DNA from: Pseudarthrobacter sp. W1I19
GTDB taxonomy: Bacteria; Actinomycetota; Actinomycetes; Actinomycetales; Micrococcaceae
Assembly: GCF_030817835.1 (NCBI RefSeq)
Contig: NZ_JAUSZR010000001.1
Location: 3,968,001 to 4,032,000, forward strand
Direction: 5' to 3'
Length of the DNA: 64,000 nt
In this document: in pieces, positions 15,979-22,970 of the stretch
Position numbering within the stretch: the first letter of the stretch is position 1
How the letters are laid out: each line of letters opens with the position of its first letter
Made by a program: the position numbers and the translations under genes
Notes under the pieces: model-generated
Seen by the model: the letters and a program-made list of their open reading frames with translations, nothing else
What the model was told of the DNA's origin: nothing
Databases searched by the model: none

Positions 15979-18341
15979 GCTGCCGGACGCGGGCCTGCGC
16001 TGTTGGCGTGCACTATCGGGATGCTCGCCGTTGGATGTCCGCTCGGGAACACCGTGGACTCCGGCACCGGGACCGGGGCGAGTCCCACCCGGACCGGTCC
16101 GGCGCCCACAGTCACCAACTTGCCGCGGACGTCCACCTCAAGCGGGTCGCCTTCCTGGATGGCCAAGGTAAGGGAGCCGGCGTCGAGCTGGACCCGCAGC
16201 AGCCGTCCGCGGATCTTGAGGTGGAAGGTTAGCCCTTCCCACTCGGCAGGCAGCCGGGGATCGAAGAACGGAACAGGACCCTGGTCCCGCAGGCCGGCAA
16301 AGCCGCACACCAGCGAGCTCCATACCCCGCCGGTGGAGGCGATGTGTACGCCGTCGATGGTGTTGCCGTGCGTATCGTCCAGGTCGATGAACACGGCGTT
16401 GGTGAAGTGCTCCAGCGCTTCGCGCGAGTACCCCACTTCGGCGGCCATGATGCCCTGCACGCAGGCGGAAAGCGTTGAATCTCCGGTGGTCAGCGGATCG
16501 TAGAAGTCGAAGGCCCTGTGCTTTTCCTCGGCGGTGAAATCCTGCCACTGCAGGAACATCGCCAGGACGGTGTCGGCCTGCTTCAGGACCTGGTGGCGGT
16601 AGATGACCAGGGGGTGGAAGTGCAGGAGCAGCGGGTACTTGGACCGGGGCGTGGTCCAGTCCCAGGACTCCAGGGTCATAAAGTCGTTGTCCTGCGAATA
16701 CACCTGCATGCGCTCATCGAAGGGCAGCTGCATGCGGCTCGCCGCCGCCTCCCACAGCTGCCGCTCCTCCTGGCTGATGCCGGCGTGTTCCAAGGCAGCG
16801 GCGGCGCGCAGATTAAAACGGGCCATGACGTTGGTGTAGAGGTTGTCATTGACCACTGCCGTGTACTCGTCAGGACCCGTGACGCCGTGGATGTGGAACA
16901 TGCCGTCTTTGCCGAAGAAGCCAAGCGAAATCCACATCCGGGCCGTCTCGATCAAGAGGTCGGCACCGATGCTGTCCCGGAACGCCACGTCCCCAGTGGC
17001 CCAGACGAACCGGTTGGTGGCGAAGGCGATGGCGGCGGCGATATGGAACTGGGCCGTGCCGGCGGCATAGTAGGCACTGGCCTCAAGCCCGTTGATGGTG
17101 CGCCACGGGAACAATGCGCCTTCCACACTCAGTTCCTTCGCCCGGATCTTGGCTTCCGGGAGCATGGCGTGGCGGAATTCCAGGACCCGCCGGGCGCCCA
17201 CGGGGTTGGTGTAGGTCAGGTACGGCAGGAGGTACACCTCCTGGTCCCAGAAATAGTGGCCCTCGTAGCCCGAACCCGTGACGCCCTTGGCGGGGATCCC
17301 GGCCACGTCCGCGCGGGCCGTTGCCTGGGCCAGCTGGAACAAGTTCCAGCGGATGGCCTGCTGGAGTTCAGGCGTACCACCGGACACCACGATGTCCGAG
17401 GTGGCCCAGTGCTCGCGGTAGTGCGCTTCGCTTTCGGCGAAGATGTCAGCAACCGGCTTCAGGCCCGTTTCTGCGACAGCGGCAGCATCAATGGAGGGGT
17501 CCTGGATTCCGGCGCCCGCGGCGTAGCTGACGGTCTTTTCCAGCCGGAACGGCTCGTCCGGGCCCACTGCAAGCACGTAGCGGACGCTGCTGTCGTCCTG
17601 GTCCACGAGGGTATCGAACGGCTGGTGGCCCGCCGAGGTCCAGTGGTCCACCGCGACGCCCACCCGCTGCTTGGATTCGGCTGCTTCCCAGGCAAGGCGG
17701 AGCGAGCCGTCGCCGCCGTCAAGGCGCAGCGGCAGCAGCACGCGTCCGGCGTGGCGGCCAGCCCGGCGGGGGTCATGGACCGAGTGGTCCTCCACCGGCT
17801 GGTCCTGGCGGTTGATCACCGAGGACGTGACGTCCACGGAGATCTCGCGGTCAGTGGCCACCTCGAGTGAAATGCCGAGGGCGCCGCGGGTTGCGAACCC
17901 GACGGCACGGCGCTCCGTGGTGGTGACGACGGCCCCGGAGCGGCACTGCCAGGTGATGCGGCACTCGTAGACTCCCGTGGCGAAGTCAACGGAACGGCGG
18001 TAGTCCAGGACCTCGGATTCGGCCAGGGTGAGGGACTCGCCGTCGATGACCAGTGTGAAATTGTTTGCATCCGGGATATACAGGATGCGCTGGCCGGTCC
18101 TGGCAAAGCCGAAGGCATTTTCGGCGTGCTTGATGTCCCAGATCTCATGCAATCCGTTGATGAAGCTGCCCGGCAGGTCGGAGTCTGCCGCCGCCCAGTG
18201 GGCGCCGCGGATTCCGAGGTGCCCGTTGCCGAGGGCAAAGAGGGTTTCCAGAGTGCCCTCCACGCCCGGCTCGTGGCGTGTTTCGACGAGTTGCCAGGGG
18301 GTGTTGGGGAACCGCTCGCGGTCTGCGGTGATGATAGCCAT
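15975..18341 (-). CDS. Glycoside hydrolase family 65 disaccharide phosphorylase
   Basis: 788 residues, normal GH65 length. N-terminal beta-sandwich (LFALGNGHLGIRG at residues 34-46), central (alpha/alpha)6 barrel with GYEGHYFWDQEVYLLPYL (358-375) and the catalytic acid Glu492 in GPDEYTAVVNDN, then HGNTIDGVHIASTGGVWSSLVCGFAGL in the phosphate-binding region. Such enzymes phosphorolyse maltose, trehalose, kojibiose or nigerose to beta-glucose-1-phosphate plus glucose; which one is not decided. A beta-phosphoglucomutase-like HAD protein just upstream would convert the product to glucose-6-phosphate. AAGGA site 10 nt before ATG. Confidence 0.93.
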   Translation of the reverse strand: MAIITADRERFPNTPWQLVETRHEPGVEGTLETLFALGNGHLGIRGAHWAAADSDLPGSFINGLHEIWDIKHAENAFGFARTGQRILYIPDANNFTLVIDGESLTLAESEVLDYRRSVDFATGVYECRITWQCRSGAVVTTTERRAVGFATRGALGISLEVATDREISVDVTSSVINRQDQPVEDHSVHDPRRAGRHAGRVLLPLRLDGGDGSLRLAWEAAESKQRVGVAVDHWTSAGHQPFDTLVDQDDSSVRYVLAVGPDEPFRLEKTVSYAAGAGIQDPSIDAAAVAETGLKPVADIFAESEAHYREHWATSDIVVSGGTPELQQAIRWNLFQLAQATARADVAGIPAKGVTGSGYEGHYFWDQEVYLLPYLTYTNPVGARRVLEFRHAMLPEAKIRAKELSVEGALFPWRTINGLEASAYYAAGTAQFHIAAAIAFATNRFVWATGDVAFRDSIGADLLIETARMWISLGFFGKDGMFHIHGVTGPDEYTAVVNDNLYTNVMARFNLRAAAALEHAGISQEERQLWEAAASRMQLPFDERMQVYSQDNDFMTLESWDWTTPRSKYPLLLHFHPLVIYRHQVLKQADTVLAMFLQWQDFTAEEKHRAFDFYDPLTTGDSTLSACVQGIMAAEVGYSREALEHFTNAVFIDLDDTHGNTIDGVHIASTGGVWSSLVCGFAGLRDQGPVPFFDPRLPAEWEGLTFHLKIRGRLLRVQLDAGSLTLAIQEGDPLEVDVRGKLVTVGAGPVRVGLAPVPVPESTVFPSGHPTASIPIVHANSAGPRPAA

Positions 18342-18483
18342 GGTGTTGGGGTCCTTAGGCGGGTGCTGGGGCAGCTGTCGTTGGCCTGGGGCGGGCGCGG
18401 CAGCTTGGATGCTGCTTTACTGCGTGCTTAAGTAGTTCGTTGGGTCCGGGCGCCGGGATGGGGGAAGCGGCTGGGCCCGGGAG

Positions 18484-19233
18484 TCAGAGGAGTTCGTCGA
18501 GGTCGTTGACCACCACTGTTGCGCCGGCGTCCAGCAGGGTTTGCCGTCCGGCGCCCCGGTCCACACCAATCACCGAGTGGAACGAACCGGCCTCTCCGGC
18601 CTGGACACCGGAGACCGCATCCTCCACCACTACGCATTCCTCACTGGGCAGGCCCAGCAGTTGGGCCGCGTACTGGTACGTGGCGGGGCTGGGTTTGCCC
18701 GGCAGGCCTTCCCCGGCTGCCACAACGCCGTCCACCACTACACGGAAGTGGTGGCTGAGGCCGGCCGCTTCCAGGACTGCGGGCGCGTTCCGTGAGGAGG
18801 AGACCACCGCGACCTTCAGGCCGCGGGCAAGCACCGCCTCCAGGAAGCGGACCGAACCTTCGAACGGTTCCACGCCCGTGCTGACAATGTCGTTGAAAAT
18901 CCTGTTCTTGCGGTTGCCCAGGCCCTGCACCGTAGTGTTCGCGGGGTCGTCATCGGTGGGGCCTTCGGGAAGGACGATCCCGCGTGAGGCCAGGAAATCG
19001 CGGACGCCGTCAAAACGCGGCTTGCCGTCGATGTGGTCGAAGTAGTCGCTCTCGCTGTAGCCCGTGACCTCCGGCCGGGAGGAGAGATAGCTTTCGAACA
19101 ACTCCTGCCATGCCTGCTCATGCACCGCTGCGGTGGGGGTCAGGACGCCGTCCAGGTCAAAGAGGATGGCGGAGGCACCCGTCCAGGCGGTGAGGCTGTT
19201 GACAGGATGTTCTGTGGCGGTGTTTTCACTCAT
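18484..19233 (-). CDS. HAD-superfamily beta-phosphoglucomutase-like protein
   Basis: 249 residues. HAD motif I is LFDLDGVLTPTAAVHEQAW (nucleophile Asp and acid/base Asp in DLDGV), motif II is VVSSSRNAPAVL, and motif IV is VVEDAVSGVQAGEAG. The cap with HIDGKPRFDGVRDFLASRGI is the beta-phosphoglucomutase cap type. It precedes the GH65 phosphorylase in one transcription unit, so it probably isomerises beta-glucose-1-phosphate to glucose-6-phosphate. A 141-nt spacer separates the genes. Transcription starts from a LacI-operator promoter ~360 nt upstream. Confidence 0.88.
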   Translation of the reverse strand: MSENTATEHPVNSLTAWTGASAILFDLDGVLTPTAAVHEQAWQELFESYLSSRPEVTGYSESDYFDHIDGKPRFDGVRDFLASRGIVLPEGPTDDDPANTTVQGLGNRKNRIFNDIVSTGVEPFEGSVRFLEAVLARGLKVAVVSSSRNAPAVLEAAGLSHHFRVVVDGVVAAGEGLPGKPSPATYQYAAQLLGLPSEECVVVEDAVSGVQAGEAGSFHSVIGVDRGAGRQTLLDAGATVVVNDLDELL

Positions 19234-19595
19234 GCGTGGTGCGGTGTCCTTTCAGACGGCGGGCAGCCTCGAAGGCGGGGTTGCTTCTGGGGTGTGGTGG
19301 CTTCGGTGCCCGGATCATCTGCAGAGTCGGCGGGCCGGCCGGCGTTACATTCGCAGCGGCGTTGTCCCGGCTGTTGTCCCTGTTGTCGTCCCGCTGGGGG
19401 GCCTTGCCGGCGCCCTGCTGAACCATCTGTCCCTACCATCATGGGCCAGTTTCGGGCTGCCGGACAAGCCAGCCGGACGTCCGGGGCTGCCGCAGGAGCC
19501 AACAATGATGCGCCTCGACAGGCTGCCGCAAAGCATCCGCACCGCACCACCTTCCGTGTCTGCCCAGTTCACGGCCGCGCACGGGGCCGAAGACG
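19234..19595 (-). other. Long untranslated leader of the HAD-GH65 unit
   Basis: From the predicted start point (about 19588) to the HAD ATG there are ~355 nt. Short minus-strand frames exist (for example one ending at 19226 that overlaps the HAD start) but their Pro/Arg/Thr-rich composition looks like noise. I see no known riboswitch. Confidence 0.4.
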
Positions 19596-19625
19596 AGTGT
19601 AAGCGCTTACAAATTTGGCTGGCAA
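19596..19625 (-). promoter_or_regulatory. Promoter with LacI-family operator for HAD-GH65 unit
   Basis: Minus strand: -35 TTGCCA (19625-19620), 18-nt spacer, -10 TACACT (19601-19596). A perfect 14-bp palindrome TGTAAGCGCTTACA (19598-19611) with a central CG overlaps the -10. This is the LacI/GalR operator form, so the unit is probably repressed until its sugar is present. The regulator gene is not adjacent. Confidence 0.75.
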
Positions 19626-19683
19626 CTGTTTTTTCTTGAGCCGCCTTTGTGACGCACGTCTCGCTGCCTGAGTCCCGGAAGTG

Positions 19684-20322
19684 CTAGGAGCCTGCGGAAC
19701 CGTTGGGGCGGAGCACGTAGTGGCGGAGGAAGGCGCTGACATCCACCATTTCCGTTTTGGACATGGCGTGGCCCATACCCGGATAGGTCCTGGCGGTGAG
19801 AAGCGTGTTCGCCTGCAGCCACTCCTCCGTGTAAGCCACCGCGTCCTCGTTGATCACCAGGTCCGCCTTATCCCGCCCCCAGAAAAAGGGCGGCGGGGTA
19901 TCAAAGGACTCCGTGAGCGAGAGGAGTTCGTTTTCGAGCACAAAGCCGGACAGTCCCACAACTGCCGCATAGTCCTTAGGATGCAGGCGCAGCAGGGTGC
20001 TGGCCATGGCCATACCCTGGGAATAGCCGAGCAGGCTGACGCTGGTGTGCTCGCCCTTGACGCTGTTGATCCAGGTCTGGACGGCGTTGGCAGCCTTAAT
20101 GACATCAGCGAAGTCATTGGCAAGGAAGTAGTCCAGCAGGAACCAGCCGTAATGGTCCCCAATAGCCATGGGAGCCCGGAGTGCTGCGCACGTGAATTCG
20201 GCTGGCAGATACTCAAAAAGCCGGACCATCCGGGACTCGTCGGTGCCGTAGCCGTGCATCATCACCAGCAACGGAGTGCCCGCCCGCTCGCCCTCCGCCT
20301 TTGACCACACCACTGTTTCCAT
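19684..20322 (-). CDS. Alpha/beta-hydrolase, carboxylesterase/phospholipase type
   Basis: 212 residues. Oxyanion region MMHGYGTDESRM near the N-terminus, nucleophile elbow GYSQG (Ser in LLGYSQGMAMA), a likely acid Asp in GRDKADLVI, and the terminal His in YPGMGHAMSK. This fits small esterases (YpfH/carboxylesterase-2 type). No signal peptide, so cytoplasmic. A TAGGCT -10 lies 6 nt before the ATG, indicating a leaderless mRNA independent of the downstream HAD-GH65 unit. Confidence 0.88.
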   Translation of the reverse strand: METVVWSKAEGERAGTPLLVMMHGYGTDESRMVRLFEYLPAEFTCAALRAPMAIGDHYGWFLLDYFLANDFADVIKAANAVQTWINSVKGEHTSVSLLGYSQGMAMASTLLRLHPKDYAAVVGLSGFVLENELLSLTESFDTPPPFFWGRDKADLVINEDAVAYTEEWLQANTLLTARTYPGMGHAMSKTEMVDVSAFLRHYVLRPNGSAGS

Positions 20323-20328
20323 CGGATC

Positions 20329-20334
20329 AGCCTA
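20329..20334 (-). promoter_or_regulatory. -10 element, leaderless esterase gene
   Basis: TAGGCT on the minus strand, 6 nt before ATG 20322. Confidence 0.55.
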
Positions 20335-20630
20335 GCGAGGCGGAATGGCAAGCAGCCTGAAGCCGTGCCGGGCCAGCGGCGCGAAGCTGTTAATCGGCGT
20401 TGAGCAGCCGTCGATCCGCCCAGAAGGGGCCGGCCAGCATGCAGGGGGCGCAAAGGGCAGGAGAAACGGGAAAGGCAACGGGAATCACACCAGCACCAAC
20501 CGCATCAGCGTCGAAAGCGCCCTCCGAACCATTGAATACGGGTCCACGGAGCTGTAGCGTGACGCTTGACAGCATGCTTAGCAATTCCCGGGGGCCAGGA
20601 AAATGCCCCCACTCACAACAGGAGAACCAC
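20335..20630. other. Intergenic region before DUF6458 gene
   Basis: About 300 bp without a supported gene. Its only clear content is the DUF6458 promoter motif at 20569-20584. Confidence 0.5.
20569..20584 (+). promoter_or_regulatory. DUF6458-gene promoter with degenerate TAAG palindrome
   Basis: ACAGCATGCTTA (10 of 12 match TAAGCATGCTTA) whose final TA begins a -10-like TAGCAA. It has the same geometry as the dps and EcsC promoters. Confidence 0.45.
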
Positions 20631-20888
20631 ATGAGAATCGGATCCTCCATCTTCCTCATCGCCCTCGGCGCCATTCTCGCTTGGGCGGTCGCTCCCGGCC
20701 TTATCCCCTTTGTGGATCAGGTGCTCATTGGCTACATCCTGATGGCGGTGGGTGTGATCGGACTCATCGCTTCGCTGATCCTGGCCTCCCCCGGCCGCAG
20801 CCGCCGCGTCAGCGAATCGCGCTCGGTAGTGGACCCGAATACCGGCGAGCGCATCACAAGGAACGAAAGCCGGGACGGCGGGCTCTAA
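20631..20888 (+). CDS. DUF6458 family small membrane protein
   Basis: 85 residues: MRIGSSIFLIALGAILAWAV, a second hydrophobic helix (VLIGYILMAVGVIGLIASLIL), then a polar tail containing DPNTGERI. This is the standard two-helix DUF6458 protein of actinobacteria, of unknown function. AGGAGAACC ribosome-binding site precedes ATG. Followed by its own terminator. Confidence 0.88.
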   Translation: MRIGSSIFLIALGAILAWAVAPGLIPFVDQVLIGYILMAVGVIGLIASLILASPGRSRRVSESRSVVDPNTGERITRNESRDGGL

Positions 20889-20913
20889 CCAGCCCCAACA
20901 CGTACAACCCGGG

Positions 20914-20958
20914 AAGCCGGGCGGAACCACTGCGAACTGGTCCCGCCCGGCTTTCTTG
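20914..20958 (+). terminator. Rho-independent terminator after DUF6458 gene
   Basis: Stem AAGCCGGGCGG (20914-20924) with CCGCCCGGCTT (20943-20953), followed by TCTTGTT. Confidence 0.8.
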
Positions 20959-21041
20959 TTCCCCAAAACGGTTCGCATCGCCCCATGGAGACAGCCTCCG
21001 AGGACCTGCGGGACCACCCGCACTTCGCGAATTTTGTTTCA

Positions 21042-21083
21042 TGTTGGTTTCCATTGACAAACCAACAGAAGCAAAGATAAAGT
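21042..21083 (+). promoter_or_regulatory. fru operon promoter with DeoR-type operator
   Basis: Consensus -35 TTGACA (21054-21059) and -10 TAAAGT (21078-21083; GATAAA alternative). A 9-bp inverted repeat, TGTTGGTTT (21042-21050) and AAACCAACA (21059-21067), spans the -35. It is a likely operator for the FruR encoded next. Confidence 0.7.
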
Positions 21084-21145
21084 CAAGTAACTCAACATCA
21101 TGTGATGCCAGTCACTGACAGCAAGCCTTACGCAACGGAGGGTAC

Positions 21146-21952
21146 GTGTTCGCCGAGGAGCGCCAGCAACAGATTGCCGAGCTTGTAGCCGGCACCGGCC
21201 GGGTCAGCGTGACCCACCTGGCCGAGCGCTTCCGCATCACCACCGAAACCGTCCGCCGCGATCTCGCCACGCTCGAAAACGCAGGCACTGTCCGGCGTGT
21301 ACATGGCGGTGCCGTGGCCGCAGACCGGTTCAGCACCACCGAGGAAAGCGTCACCGAGCGGGCCATCCAGCGGCCGGACCAGAAGATCCGCATCGCCGAG
21401 GCCGCCTTGGCCCTTATCCCCAGGACCTCCCCCGGCAGCGTCCTGATCGACGGCGGAACCACCACCGAAGTGCTGGCAAACCTGCTCGCCAGGCGCACCG
21501 CCGTCGAACCTTCCGACGGAACAGGGCCCCGGGCCGAGCTGGTGGCCGTCACGCACGCCCTTCCAATTGCCAGCAGGCTTTCCAACATTTCCGGAATCGC
21601 CCTCGACATCCTGGGCGGACGCGTCCGCGGAATCACACAGGTCGCCGTCGGTCAGTCAACCGTGGAAGCCGCCGGCAGGATCCGCCCGGATATCGCCTTC
21701 ATCGGCACCAACGGCATCCATGCATCCTTTGGCCTCAGCACTCCCGATCCCGAGGAAGCCGCCGTCAAGGCAGCTTTCGTCCATTCGGCCCGCCGCATCG
21801 TGGTGTTGGCCGACTCCTCCAAGCTGGACGCGGAAACCCTGGTCCAGTTCGCCTCCCTGAAAGATCTGGACACCTTGATTACAGACAGCGAACCCGGCCC
21901 GGAACTCGCAGCCGCCCTTGAGGACGCCGGCGTGGACGTGGTGATCGCATGA
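21146..21952 (+). CDS. fruR: DeoR/GlpR-family regulator of the fructose operon
   Basis: 268 residues. N-terminal DeoR helix-turn-helix (FAEERQQQIAELVAGTGRVSVTHLAERFRITTETVRRDLATLENAGTVRRVHGGAV), then the sugar-phosphate-sensing domain (SVLIDGGTTTEVLANLLA, ISGIALDILGGRVRG, AFIGTNGIHASFGLSTPD, KAAFVHSARRIVVLADSSKL). The ligand is likely fructose-1-phosphate. Start GTG 21146 with GGAGGG site. First gene of fruR-fruK-fruA-ptsH, overlapping fruK by 4 bp, so it controls its own operon. Confidence 0.92.
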   Translation: MFAEERQQQIAELVAGTGRVSVTHLAERFRITTETVRRDLATLENAGTVRRVHGGAVAADRFSTTEESVTERAIQRPDQKIRIAEAALALIPRTSPGSVLIDGGTTTEVLANLLARRTAVEPSDGTGPRAELVAVTHALPIASRLSNISGIALDILGGRVRGITQVAVGQSTVEAAGRIRPDIAFIGTNGIHASFGLSTPDPEEAAVKAAFVHSARRIVVLADSSKLDAETLVQFASLKDLDTLITDSEPGPELAAALEDAGVDVVIA

Positions 21953-22968
21953 TCGTCACCTTCACCGCCAACCCGAGCCTGGACCGGACGGTGGCACTTC
22001 CCGGCCCGCTTGAACGGGGCGAAGTGCAGCGCGCCGTCTCCGTCAGCCAGGAGTCCGGCGGCAAGGGCGTCAACGTCTCCCGCGCGTTGGTGGCGTCCGG
22101 CCTGGAATCCCTTGCGGTCCTCCCCGGCGCGGACAGCGATCCCGTCCTGGCCGGCCTGCGCGAAAGCGGGGTGCCTTTCGTTTCCCTGCCCATCGGTGAG
22201 CCCTTGCGCACCAACGTTGCGCTCACCGAACCCGGCGGCGTGACCACCAAGATCAACGAACCAGGCCCCGTGCTGGATGAAAACCAGCAGGAAGCCCTGA
22301 TCAAGCTGCTGGTGGAGAGCGCCCGCGGCGCCAGCTGGGTGGTCCTGGCCGGTTCGCTGCCTCCCGGATTCCCCGCCGACTTCTACGCCACGGTGGCGCG
22401 CCGCCTGCGCTCCGCCGCCGATGGAACCGCCCCGCAGATCGCGGTGGATTCCTCAGGCGCCCCTCTTGCCGCCGCCGTTTCCAGCGATAGTCCGTCCAGC
22501 GACGGCCTGGCGGGGGCAGGCACTGGTTCGGGAAAACCGGACCTCCTCAAACCCAACGCCGAAGAATTGGCTGAGCTGGCTGCCGCAGCCGGCTTCGCTT
22601 CCCCGGCCACCGCTGACGAACTGGAAGCGGACCCGGCTGCTGCCGCAGCAGCCGCCGCCGCCGTCGTACGTTCCGGTGTGGGTGCTGTGCTGGCAACTCT
22701 CGGTTCCAAGGGAGCTGTCCTGGTAACGGCCGACGGCGCGTGGCTGGCCACGCACCCGCCGGTCGCCGCGGTCAGTACTGTCGGCGCGGGCGATTCAGCC
22801 CTTGCAGGCTACCTGCTCGCCCAAGGCCAGGGCGCCGCCCCGGCCGATTGCCTTCGTCAGGCGGTGGCCCACGGTGCCGCAGCCGCCTCCCTGCCGGGCT
22901 CCACCGTCCCGGCAGTTCACCAAACCACCCCGGATGCCGTAACCATCACGGCCCTTCGAAAGGATTGA
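21949..22968 (+). CDS. fruK: 1-phosphofructokinase (PfkB family)
   Basis: 339 residues. PfkB/1-PfK signatures: TFTANPSLDRTVALPGPLERGE at the start, ESGGKGVNVSRAL near residue 40, and the catalytic anion-hole motif VSTVGAGDSALAGYLLA near residue 275. It phosphorylates fructose-1-phosphate to fructose-1,6-bisphosphate. An Ala/Ser-rich insertion (about residues 170-230) makes it a little longer than usual. ATGA overlap with fruR; 2 nt before fruA. Confidence 0.95.
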   Translation: MIVTFTANPSLDRTVALPGPLERGEVQRAVSVSQESGGKGVNVSRALVASGLESLAVLPGADSDPVLAGLRESGVPFVSLPIGEPLRTNVALTEPGGVTTKINEPGPVLDENQQEALIKLLVESARGASWVVLAGSLPPGFPADFYATVARRLRSAADGTAPQIAVDSSGAPLAAAVSSDSPSSDGLAGAGTGSGKPDLLKPNAEELAELAAAAGFASPATADELEADPAAAAAAAAAVVRSGVGAVLATLGSKGAVLVTADGAWLATHPPVAAVSTVGAGDSALAGYLLAQGQGAAPADCLRQAVAHGAAAASLPGSTVPAVHQTTPDAVTITALRKD

Positions 22969-22970
22969 CA

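Noticed and set aside
19226..19550. Small minus-strand ORFs in the leader of the HAD-GH65 mRNA
   Set aside because: Pro/Arg/Thr-rich translations without ribosome-binding sites; they look like chance frames in GC-rich DNA.
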